64,000 nt of DNA, from contig OX621240.1 in assembly GCA_951640165.1 (NCBI GenBank), positions 37,080,713 through 37,144,712 on the forward strand, in the 5' to 3' direction. The notes under the pieces were generated by a model. That model made no database searches, was not told the origin of the DNA, and was given only the letters and a program-made list of their open reading frames with translations. This document shows, piece by piece, positions 21,800-30,954 of this stretch. The DNA is from Pseudoips prasinana (taxonomy: Eukaryota; Arthropoda; Insecta; Lepidoptera; Nolidae). How positions within the stretch are numbered: the first letter of the stretch is position 1; each line of letters starts with the position of its first letter. The position numbers and the translations under genes were made by a program.

Positions 21800-21972
21800 C
21801 GAATTTCAAAGGATGCAGATGAAATCAATAGAGCATACTTGTTGCACGGCCGGGTGAGGCCGGAGACCCGGTTGCTAAGCAACGGCTCACCTCGCCCGCT
21901 CTACTTTCTCGATTACATGAACTCCTGGTACCTGAAGCGCGGCGAACAACGTGACCGGGTGGAATATTACAG
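21800..21972 (+). CDS. Candidate exon of an unrecognised protein-coding gene
   Basis: The segment lies between a splice-acceptor-like site (TTTCCTTTGTTG..TATTGCAG, exon from 21800) and a donor (TATTACAG|GTAAAA at 21973). It is open in the frame RISKDADEINRAYLLHGRVR .. PETRLLSNGSPRPLYFLDYM .. NSWYLKRGEQRDRVEYY and is much richer in G+C, especially at codon third positions, than anything nearby. It holds no SINE or LINE motif that I recognise and occurs once in the window. It is on the strand opposite the transporter gene. I do not recognise the protein and found no partner exon with certainty. It could also be an old domesticated repeat. Confidence 0.45.
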
Positions 21973-22076
21973 GTAAAATACATTTTATTTGGAAAATTAA
22001 TTTTGTGGAAAGCTTTTAGCGTCAGGCATACTAACATTTTGTTTGTTGTCATATTATTGAGATGGTTTTCACGAGA

Positions 22077-22360
22077 CGGGCCTGTTGGCGTGGTTGCCAA
22101 ATGCTTGCTTTTTACGCCGGAGGTTGAGGGTTCGATTCCCATCCAGGACAGATATTTGTGTACATGAACATGTCTGTTTGTCCTTAGTCAAACAGACATG
22201 TCCTGGGTGTAATTATCTACATAAATATTTACATATGTATTTCCAAAACAAAAGTAGTATATGGGTTATCTGGTTTGCATAGTACAAGCTCTGCTTAGTT
22301 TGGGATCATACGGTCGTGTGTAAATAATGTCACAGGATATTATTATTGTATTATCATTTT
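22077..22360 (+). mobile_element. tRNA-derived SINE, family D, full copy
   Basis: The head is CTGTTGGCGTGGTTGCCAAA with B box GGTTCGATTCCC. The body is GACAGATATTTGTGTACATG, then TGGGTGTAATTATCTAC, TGGTTTGCATAGTACAAGCT and GTCACAGGATATT, and the tail is ATTATTATTG. An inner palindrome (ACATGTCTGTTTG / TCCTTAGT / CAAACAGACATGT at about 22168-22202) appears to be a local inverted duplication. Partial copies lie at 36911, 41412, 44548, 50500 and 51290. Confidence 0.82.
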
Positions 22361-22987
22361 AGCAACCAATTATTGAGTCGTAGTCAGTAAATAAGAAGAC
22401 TAGTTTCTTTTCTTTGATAAGGCAAGGGGAATTCTTACGCATGTCACCCATAAAAAGTGTCTGCGGGCAGGTATGTCGGTCCCGCACTAACCTGCCGAGA
22501 GTTCTCTTGGCGCCTGATAGGGGCTCCCCCTATCAGGCGCCAAGAAAAGTCCAGTCGAGCCAAACTTTTATAAAAATAAACGACATAAATACAAGTGAAT
22601 AAATACTTTAAGAAATATGTCACACAATATTATTGATATCGCCAACTTTAATTTAAATATAAATATTTATTACATACCTAATCATGATGGTGACATTGAC
22701 AAGACACAGTGCACATTAACATTTTATTGCAACACCTTGTATCACCAGTGTTCTGCGAATAAAATTACTTATTGAAAAGCTTATCACAAAAAAAGACCGT
22801 TTTTAATGTAACTCCTTTTAGTGACAATCTAATAATAATAATATCTCGATCGAAATTTTTGAGAATAACGAATTTCATTAACGCCGCCCTACCCCTTGAA
22901 ACTGTTAACTTCCTTATAAAGCTTATAATTATCCTATTCTAACAAAATTAAAATGTGACCTCTCCGCAAGCATACCCATTAGAATAA
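22361..22987. other. No gene; one repeat piece
   Basis: Apart from the palindrome-bearing repeat at about 22410-22560, nothing is recognised. Confidence 0.4.
22505..22545. repeat. Perfect palindrome, 3-nt loop
   Basis: 19-bp arms TCTTGGCGCCTGATAGGGG and the inverse CCCCTATCAGGCGCCAAGA around CTC (22524-22526). It sits in a repeat (TCGGTCCCGCACTAACCTGC) that recurs inverted at 47575-47690, where GCGCCAAGAGAAG occurs without the palindrome. This suggests the inverted arm was added here. Confidence 0.85.
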
Positions 22988-23586
22988 AAAACCGGCCAAG
23001 TGTGAGTCGAACTCGCGCACGAAGGGTTCCGTACCATCTATACATATAATAAAATCGTAGGAAAAGCAAAACTGTACATTGAATATTTTTTTTAAAGAAT
23101 ACTAGGGTCGTGATCTACGATCGATATCGAAGCCAAAAATATAGTTTTTAGAATTTTTGTCTGTTTATCTGTTTGTCTGTATGTATAAACTCAAAAAGTA
23201 CTGCATGGATTTACTTCAAATTTGGCATGAAAATTACTAAGAAGTTGGGTCAACATATAGGCTACATATTATCACGCTATCACCTACGGGGGAGGAACTG
23301 TGATAATTTATAGAGTTTAACGCGAGTAAAACCGCGGGACACAGCTAGTTATCTATAAAAACGAGCAAAAAAGTCACGTTTGTTGTATGTAAGCCACCTT
23401 AAATATTGAATCTATTTAGATTTTTAGTATTTGTTCTTATAGCGGCAACAGAAGTACATCATCTGTGAAAATTTCAACTAACTATCACGGTTCATGAGAT
23501 ACAGCCTGGTGACAGACGGACAGACAGACAGACAGCGAAGTCTTAGTAATAGGGTCCCGTTTTAACCTTTGAGTACGGAACCCTAA
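22988..23586 (+). mobile_element. Interspersed repeat, family H, split by a Helitron
   Basis: The left piece is 22990-23036 (CCGGCCAAGTGTGAGTCGAA .. GAAGGGTTCCGTACCA). The right piece is 23349-23586 (TTATCTATAAAAACGAGC .. GACAGACAGACAGAC .. GAGTACGGAACCCTAAAAA). Removing 23037-23348 joins the two halves without loss, giving an exact empty-site reconstruction. Confidence 0.85.
23037..23348 (+). mobile_element. Non-autonomous Helitron, TCTATACATATAATAAAATC family, nested
   Basis: TCTATACATATAATAAAATC at the 5' end, GAGTAAAACCGCGG hairpin and GGACACAGCTAG|T at the 3' end, inserted between A23036 and T23349 with no duplication. It is about 312 bp and non-coding. The same family is at 41900, 46751, 52154 (truncated) and 57361. 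Confidence 0.9.
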
Positions 23587-25377
23587 AAAAACAATATTGA
23601 AAATCTACATTGGAAATTTATATAAAGTGTGTGTAGTATGAGCTTCTTTTATTAAAATCTGGTGCAGCTAATACAGTCTCAGTCTATACACTTACACTAC
23701 AAGAAACACCCTTACGGCCTACAAGATAAGAAGTTGGTCGAAGTCCCGTCAACTCTACAAGACCATAAACAATATCTTCCTAACAAATTAGGCTTGACGT
23801 CCATTTTGACGGAACAATATCGTTATGCTCAACTTCGCTCATCAACAAGTGGGTCTATTAATCACAGCCTGTTGGACACCGGAACTAAATAACTTGAAAA
23901 CTAACTAATAACACGTTTTCCGGGAATTTATCATGTTATAACGACGGTCAAGAATATATTAAAAATATGGTGCTGGGCAAATATTTAGAAAAGCAAATGA
24001 AAAAGTACTGAAAATGGTAGATGAAAAGACAATCATTACGGAGAGCATAAAATGAAAGCTGTTTGGACACTTGATACTTGAAGAGTATGCTCGAAGATGG
24101 GGAGGACTAACAAAAGCATCTCAGCTCCTAAATTCGAGAGAGACAGCCCAAAAGAGGATTTTTTTTCCAACGATGCAGTTGTGTCCATCATTTGTAGGGA
24201 TATCCCATAATCGCCACGCTTGGTAGACAGGTTGGAGATCCCAGTATGGTCATAGTAGACAAAAAGACGCTACTGCTCATTCTCTGGAAGATATTCAGAG
24301 CCCATATTTATACGCAAAATCGGTTGTCTGAAGAGCGCCTTTGGAAAATAACGGGGAAATTCCAGTTCATAGTTATAAAATTGCCTTCGCAAAATATCGA
24401 ACACCAATTTACAAAATACCGTACACTAGCACTGCAAAAACCAACTTTATGACTTACATGATAAAGTCGCTTTAGACTTTAATGTGCTTATCTAGCGATA
24501 TTAAATTTAACGCCCATGAGTTTAATGAAGCAATGGGAAGATAATAACATGCCGCGTGCCATAAATAGTGTCGCATGTCGCTAAATATGTTAATTTTCCA
24601 GTAGATTGGAAGATAATAAGGTAGTAACCCCGATCCGCATCCTTCAGCTTATCTATACGCCAAGCTTGGACAACTGTGTCTCAACAATATAAAAAACCCA
24701 CATGACGTAGCCGTGTGGTTTCCGGCCCAAAACGAATAAATATTTATCGTTATTTTTTTTTTGTTTCGCCCTCTTTGAGCAGGCTAAGGTCTGTGACCAT
24801 ACCGCCTCGTCTTCAGTTGTAATATATAAATTTCGAAGTCAGTCAGTCACGTCAGTCACAGTCATGTCCGTCACGTCCGTCACAGTCAAGTCATAGTCCT
24901 ACCCCAGTAAAGCAGTGGAGACTTTACTAGAGGCTTCTATGGAGTTTTGGTTTCAACACGGAAAATCACAATTCACGGCAATATTACACTTTCCTCCACT
25001 TGTGTATGTAGTCGAAGATGTTATGTCTAAAAATCCACCATAATTACACATAAAAACTCGAATTTACACCAGTTTTTGAAAATAAAACATAGCCTCGATG
25101 CGTCCTTTTCCGCGTTGGCGCCAAAAACTCTATTTATGTAATATTTTTATAATTTGACAGTATTGATAGGTAAACACAGCAATGACGCAATATTAGTTGT
25201 TTATATTCTCTTTGATGACATTTAAAGTGGTTGGAGTCGCAACCAAACGCTACTACAGGTCGATACGTATGATAATTTTGTAATTTAATTAGTCGTTTTT
25301 AAGCGCTATCGGAAAATCAGCGTTACAGTAATCATTATTTTTACTGTAACATTTGCTGAGGTAGCCTTTCCTAACTA
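23587..25377. other. No gene; one CTCATTCC fragment
   Basis: 24185-24300 matches the CTCATTCC family inverted (CCCATAATCGCCACGCTTGG, TAGACAGGTTGGAGATCCCA). 24830-24900 is a GTCA/GTCC-rich simple repeat. The rest shows no exon-like segment. Confidence 0.45.
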
Positions 25378-25523
25378 GTACAGACGCCAGCTCATCAAGC
25401 TATCCCGATCTGTCAAATTTCTCCAATTGAAAGTGAACCTTACACTTTTGTGATAAAATTGAAAATTTATAAAAGAAATTTGACAGATTGGAGTAGCTGG
25501 ATATGCTGGCGTGTGTACTTATG
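25378..25523. mobile_element. Palindromic MITE, family I
   Basis: Ends AGTACAGACGCCAGCTCATC and, reverse-complemented, AGTACACACGCCAGCATATC. The inner inverted blocks are ATCTGTCAAATTTCT and AGAAATTTGACAGAT, and the core is AATTGAAAGTGAACCTTA. About 145 bp. Copies recur at 28335-28555 (compound) and 29339-29482. Confidence 0.78.
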
Positions 25524-25739
25524 ATGTTGCATCCTTCATAAGTATTATATAAACTAAACGCAATTAGTTATATCGTCTTAGATGTAAACTAAGTTAAGGA
25601 TTATTTGTGCTTGTTGGGAATAAACCTTTTTTATTTATTTATTTATAATAATAGTGCCACCCCATACCATCCCGTGGGTATCGTAAATGTTGACTAAAGG
25701 ATACACCAGGTAATCGGGCAGCAGCGCCTGTTGTATATT

Positions 25740-25870
25740 AACGACCACCTAACTGCGGTCACCAACTTGCATGCCAAGCGCGGTGACTACGGCTTCCCCT
25801 CAAAATGATAACGTTATAGAAACCTTTGGGGAAGGCCTATGTCCAACAGTGGACGAAATTATAATAATAT
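25740..25870 (+). repeat. CTCATTCC repeat family, 3' half
   Basis: ACCACCTAACTGCGGTCACC .. GCCAAGCGCGGTGACTACGG .. GGGGAAGGCCTATGTCCAAC, then GTGGACGAAATTATAATAAT. Confidence 0.55.
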
Positions 25871-25872
25871 CT

Positions 25873-26104
25873 TGGGACAATGTCACACAAGTCATCCTAG
25901 CCCCAAACTAAGCAAAGCTTGTACTATGGGTACCAGGCGACGATATACATACTTATATAGATAGATAAATACTTATATACATAGAAAACATCCATGACTC
26001 AGAACAAATATTCGTGCTCATCACACAAATATTTGCACTTACCGGGATTCGAACCCAGGACCACCAGCTTCGTAGGCAGGAGCACTACCAACTAGGCTAC
26101 GGTG
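25873..26104 (-). mobile_element. SINE family A copy
   Basis: Near full length in minus orientation, from GGGACAATGTCACACAAGTC to the tRNA-like head CCAACTAGGCTACGGTG. It carries an intact B box complement (GGGATTCGAACCC). Confidence 0.88.
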
Positions 26105-26324
26105 GACGAAATCAGGCTGATGATGATGACATGGCTTATTAATTTGCTAGGTTCCGTTTGTAATGAGCTCGTATAGGCCTTTATGCCGGCATGCGGCATC
26201 CTAAAAGTTGTCTCAAAATTCCCATAAACTCTTGCTTTTCAAGATAATATTCAAGATCAAAAGGCACAAAAATCTGTTCTTTTTTAGAAATATTTCGCTT
26301 CGTATGTTTCGGATTTCTCAGTCT

Positions 26325-26672
26325 TCGGTCTTCTCAGTTGGGGCGCATTGGATCCGGTGGTAGCATTAAAGCGCGACCGTCGTTTTAAACACAAGGTCCG
26401 TTATAATAATAATACTGAATGCATACCTTAATATATACATAATATTAAAAACTTCAACTAAACATAATCTCCTTGACAATAACTTAATACAAGCAAGCTA
26501 AATATCACTACCATTATAAAATAAATTGTATAAATGTTTTAACATTCCGTGAACCTAAATATCTGTAATAAGTTACTAGAAATAATAACTGTATTACTAC
26601 AAACATGTTCTGACTTGTTACAAGCGCTTTTTTAAAGTCTACGTGAATAAAAACCTTTTTTATTTATTTATT
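26325..26672 (+). mobile_element. LINE-like 3'-end repeat (CATGTTCTGAC family)
   Basis: Sense orientation: TCTCAGTTGGGGCGCATTGG, GATCCGGTGGTAGCATTAAA, AACATGTTCTGACTTGTTAC, AAAGTCTACGTGAATAAAAA, then CCTTTTTTATTTATTTATTT. Confidence 0.65.
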
Positions 26673-27406
26673 TAATGGTTTCAATGCAACTTTGAATTCA
26701 TTATGAAAATTATAGACAATACATTCTCTATTTATTTATTGTTAATTTAACTTAAAGTAAACATAAAGAAAATATACAAAACAATATATTTCAATGCACA
26801 AAGTTACTACTTCATTCTAAAGAGATCTCTTCCCGATGACCTCCAAGAAGTGATTTTGGACTTGCAAGTCACCTGGACAGTAAATACCTACACGCATCAA
26901 AAATTTCTAGGGATTAAGTACAATTTTAACCATAATAAAAACTATTTTTTACAATTATTTTACCTTCTAATCTAAATAATCTACAATATCTGTCACATTG
27001 AGACTCACTCTTTGTAACATGTATAATGTATACTAATAACTCACCTACCTACATATATACCCAGTATATACAAAGGAAAGTGTTCAATGACGATGACGCG
27101 AGTTCCGCTCAACGCGCCTATAGAGGTTTTCACCACAAAAATATGCATGAAACAAAATATTTTATTATTTTATCTACTTAATCCACTTACAAAATTATTG
27201 GAGCATCCTCTTTAAGCATAGCATTGTGGAATATCAGACCGCTCCGCTAAGTATCTACTGCCTAAAATAGCTTATGTATAGCTAGTTAAAACATAACACT
27301 GGAGCTGTTTTTCACAACCACAAGTGGCTCTGGTACTTACGTTAATTGAGCTCGTTTAATATTTTGACACAAAAATAAGTTAATGGTTGTGTTCTTTGTA
27401 ATATAG
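26673..27406. other. No gene seen
   Basis: The block at about 26930-27110 (ATCTACAATATCTGTCACAT .. CAATGACGATGACG) resembles 21480-21630 and may be an unnamed repeat. There is no coding. Confidence 0.4.
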
Positions 27407-27630
27407 GTCACCGTAGCCTAGTTGGTAGTGCTCCTGCCTACGAACCTGGTGGTCCTAGGTTCGAATCCCGGTAAGTTCAAATATTTGTGTGATGAGCACG
27501 AATATTTGTTTCTGAGTCATGGATGTTTTCTACGTATATAAGTATAAGTATGTATATCGTCGCCTGGTACCCATAGTACAAGCTTTGCTTAGTTTGGGGC
27601 TAGGTTGAACTGTGTGACATTGTCCCTATT
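27407..27630 (+). mobile_element. SINE family A copy
   Basis: GTCACCGTAGCCTAGTTGGT at the head and ACTGTGTGACATTGTCCCTA at the end, with a short deletion in the TATC-rich middle. Confidence 0.88.
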
Positions 27631-28008
27631 AAAAAAAATAAAATAACTAGTACAGAGTACTTGAACAATTTTCAGCGAATATCAATAACCTTTACACAAT
27701 GTACAGATATGAGTTAATTCCCAGAATTGGGCATCAGCTACCGACAATTGGAAGCATATCAGAGGAAATTCATCAGTCAGGTAAACATTTCATTAAACTA
27801 GTCAACAAGTTGACGGACATATCTGCTATATCGCCCTATATAAATAACTGGGGCACACTATTGCTGACAGAATAGTGTTGCCAGACCATCGCATATACAA
27901 GAGTTCGATATGTATTGTAAAATAAAGATAATAGAACAGTTTAAAATAGCCATTTACATCGTTAGGCCAAGAAAATGTTTTTGATAACTGGAGGGATCAA
28001 AATTGTTC
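27631..28008. other. No gene seen
   Basis: Nothing recognised on either strand. Confidence 0.35.
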
Positions 28009-28215
28009 ATGATATCGGCTGAAAGACGTCCACAGCTGGACATAGGACTCTCCAAAGATCTCCACAATTGCCGGTCTTACGCTATCCGCGTCCAGAGGTT
28101 TCTAGCACACTCACAAGATCATCCGGTCTATCTTGTGGCCTACCCACGCTGCCTCTTCCGTTTCGTGATATACATTAGAGAACTACTTCAGTTATGCAAT
28201 TCTTCGGGTTATGTC
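28009..28215 (-). pseudogene. RTE-like LINE 3' fragment, degraded
   Basis: Minus-strand 3' end of the family at 39158, with ATATCGGCTGAAAGACGTCC, GATCTCCACAATTGCCGGTC and CCCACGCTGCCTCTTCCG blocks. It has many substitutions and no usable frame. Confidence 0.65.
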
Positions 28216-28334
28216 TTTGGTTCAAAATCTAATATTTCCCCACATTCTTACGAGAAAACGCAATTACAGAATTATCAGTCAAGCGGAAAAAAATTTAATT
28301 TGATTGATTGCACCAAAAGCGTGTAATCCAGCTA

Positions 28335-28555
28335 CCCCAATCTGTCAAATTTGCTCAATTGAAAGTGAACCTTATGATTAAAACAGTAGGTACAGACGCC
28401 AGCACATCCAGCTACCCTAATCTGTCAAATTTCTTTTCAAGATTTTCAGTTCTATCACATTGCTTATGTGATAACAGACGCCAGCACATCTAGCTACCCT
28501 AATCTGTCCAATTTCTTTGAAAGATTAGGGTAGCTGGATGTGCTGGCGTCTGTAC
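28335..28555. mobile_element. Compound of palindromic MITE family I
   Basis: Three partial copies in a row, with CAGCTACCCCAATCTGTCAA, GGTACAGACGCCAGCACATC and ACAGACGCCAGCACATCTAG. The stretch ends in a hairpin whose right arm reads AGATTAGGGTAGCTGGATGT and GCTGGCGTCTGTACC. It looks like repeated insertion or duplication of the element into itself. Confidence 0.65.
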
Positions 28556-28756
28556 CTACTGTGCTAGTCATCGAATCTAGTGCTAGAATCCGATATTCCT
28601 GCATCCGATGAGCACCTGTTAAGGAAAACCTTAAAAATAATATAAACAACTTTTAACTGTAACATGGAATGTTTTTAATTAGAAACTACAGAAATAAGAG
28701 GAAGAAATAATGTTTTTATAAATATTTTTGCTCGTGTATTGCACAAATCTTGCTAT

Positions 28757-28890
28757 GTGGCCGACGGCATAGAATACCGGTACCCACGTGAGGGGCGTAG
28801 AAATCGACCCGAGAGAATATCTTCCAGAAAAGGGGCAGCAGCGTCTCTGTTTACTATGACCATCATACTGGATTGCCAACTCGTCTGCCA
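28757..28890 (+). repeat. CTCATTCC repeat family, fragment
   Basis: GGCGTAGAAATCGACCCGAG .. TCTGTTTACTATGACCATCA .. CCAACTCGTCTGCCAAACGT. Confidence 0.55.
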
Positions 28891-28919
28891 AACGTGGTAT
28901 ATAATGTCTATAATGTCTA

Positions 28920-29154
28920 GGGGACATTGTCACACAGATCATCCTAGCCCCAAACTAAGCAAAGCTTGTACTATGGGTACCAGGCGACGATATACATACT
29001 TATATAGATAGATAAATACTTAAATACATAGAAAACATCCATGACTCAGAAACAAATATTCGTGCTCATCACACAAATATTTGCACTTACCGGGATTCGA
29101 ACCCAGGACCACCAGCTTCGGAGGCAGGAGCACTACCAACTAGGCTACGGTGAC
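28920..29154 (-). mobile_element. SINE family A copy
   Basis: Full-length minus-oriented copy from GGGACATTGTCACACAGATC to GGCTACGGTGAC. The open frame across it is incidental. Confidence 0.88.
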
Positions 29155-29282
29155 CGTCAAATCCAATGGAGGACACAACTCCAATGTTTAAATCTTTTGG
29201 GGATGCCTTTGTCCTGCAAACGAAGTCGTTCGGCCGACATGACGAAATTGAAAACGATGCGGCAATAAACAAAATCCGGCAC

Positions 29283-29700
29283 TATACTTTTTTTTTAAGG
29301 CATAGGGCGGCGACTAACAAGCGAGCGGTTGACCCGATAGTACAGACTCCAGCACATCAAGCTACCCCAATCTGTCAAATTTCCCCAATTGAAAGTGAAC
29401 CTTATGCTTGCGTGATTAAGTTGAAAATATATAAAAGAGATTTGACAGATTGGAGTAGATTGATGTGCTGGCGTCTGTACATGACCGCCGCCCACTCGCA
29501 ACACCAGAGGAGTTACGTACGAGTGTGTTGCCAGCCATTAAAAGAGTCCGCAATTAAGTGTTGCTGGCCCTTCCCCCCACCCCGATGAGCTCAGGCGACC
29601 TTACTCACACGCAATAACACAACCTTAAGTTATTAATGTTATTATTAAGGAATAGCTTCTGCAAGGTGGAGGTAGGTACTTCCCCAGTCGGGCTGATATA
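29283..29700 (+). mobile_element. Interspersed repeat family J with nested MITE I
   Basis: The outer repeat (GGGCGGCGACTAACAAGCGA .. GACCGCCGCCCACTCGCAAC .. GGAATAGCTTCTGCAAGGTG .. CCCAGTCGGGCT) matches 42999-43230. A family I MITE (GTACAGACTCCAGCACATCA .. GTGCTGGCGTCTGTAC) interrupts it at about 29339-29482. Confidence 0.7.
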
Positions 29701-29749
29701 ACTTTATAATCAAGTTTTCAAATGTAGGTAACATTTGGAAACATAGTGA

Positions 29750-29904
29750 AGAATTTTCTTTATTGCCGCATCGGCTTTTATATATTACCTGTATAGGTAA
29801 TATATAAAAGCCGATGCGGCAATAAAGAAAATTCTAGAAGTTTTATTTTCTTTGTAAGAGGGACTTAATATATATTAAGTCCCTCTTACAAAGAAAATAA
29901 AACT
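29750..29904. repeat. Two adjacent perfect hairpins
   Basis: First: arms 29750-29790 and 29795-29835 (41 bp, no mismatch seen) around the loop GTAT; the inner arm end reads TTATATATTACCT. Second: 29839-29904, a 66-bp perfect palindrome centred on TTAATATATATTAA with outer arms AGTTTTATTTTCTTTGTAAG. Only 3 bp separate them. Confidence 0.95.
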
Positions 29905-29944
29905 CGTGTCTTTAAATCCGTAATTACAATAAGCTATATCTAAA

Positions 29945-30355
29945 CTTTTAGGTATTACACGAAGAGACAGAGTAAAATTACAAGAAATTAAATTGAAAAC
30001 AAAATTAAAAAATTCACACTTAGCTTACAGACTGCTAAAATGGCGATGGGCTGGACATATGCTACGAGAAAACAAAGATAAATGGACTAAAACAACAACC
30101 GAGTGGTACCCAAGAGATGGCAAAAGAAAAAGAGGAAGACAGAGTAAAAGATGGGAAGATGATTTTAAGAAAATAGCTGAGCCGGCATGGCCCCGTGTAG
30201 CAAGAGACAGAAATACTTAGAAATCTTTAGAGGAGGCCTTAGTCAATGGACAAGCTGTTCCAGATAAATATCCAGTTGCCGAAAATGCTTAATAGTAGCA
30301 AACTTTGTAAGCATTATGTAATAGAGATAAGGAAGCAATAAAGGCTATTTTATTT
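29945..30355 (+). pseudogene. RTE-like LINE C-terminal remnant
   Basis: The plus frame reads GITRRDRVKLQEIKLKTKLK .. LLKWRWAGHMLRENKDKWTK .. GKRKRGRQSKRWEDDFKKIA .. PRVARDRNT, then a stop, then KSLEEALVNGQAVPDKYPV. The WxWAGHxxR and RGRQ.RWxDD blocks mark the C-terminus of RTE-like ORF2. The 3' UTR ends near GAAGCAATAAAGGCTATTTT. It is a different family from 18418 and 39158. Confidence 0.78.
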
Positions 30356-30818
30356 ATTATATCTAAACTACTCATCCTTTAGATTACTAGACACAGTTAT
30401 TACATTGTAGATATATTGGTACGGACGAACTGAGTGACACTATAAATATTTTTGTAGTGATTTTGTTTCTTTTGGGACTCGTTTATTTATAGTTGGAAAA
30501 TTACAGTAATACCAACGAATTTCCAAAAGTGATGTTGGCAATACTTATTCCGAGCCCCTGTACAAATCGATCGATAGTGCAGCCAGTGCATTGACCTCTG
30601 ACCTTCTAACAAACAAACTACGCCCAATACACGTCCTTACTAATTATGTTGTCGTAGTCACAATGCTATGAGATCCGACGACATTATTTCTTCGCTCATA
30701 TATCAGGTTTTGTATTACCCTATATCGCTACGAACTGTTACGTAGTTGGGCGAGCTTAAAATAACTTACAAATATGTTAGGTCTATTAAATTATTATTAT
30801 GTATTGAAATTCACTCAC

Positions 30819-30954
30819 CCGGCGGCTATTCCCCACTGCTGGGATGCGGCCGCTGCGGCGTGGTCGAAGAGTGTGAGCCCCACTAGCGCGACTGTAGGAG
30901 CGATGGTTAGGGGGGTCACGAAGCGGAGAAGCGAGCCGATTATGCCGAAATAAC
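30819..30954 (-). CDS. SLC23-like transporter, exon D (136 bp)
   Basis: The acceptor CCAG is at 30955-30958 and the donor GG|GTGAGTGA at 30818. The exon enters in phase 1, completing Gly with the previous exon, and leaves in phase 2. Translation: GYFGIIGSLLRFVTPLTIAP then TVALVGLTLFDHAAAAASQQ WGIAAG. The PLTI(A/V)PT(V/I)AL(V/I)GL stretch is a strongly conserved membrane segment of the SLC23 family. The Ala-rich loop (HAAAAAS) is where relatives have variable small residues. High G+C contrasts with the flanking introns. No following exon is visible at lower coordinates. Confidence 0.93.
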
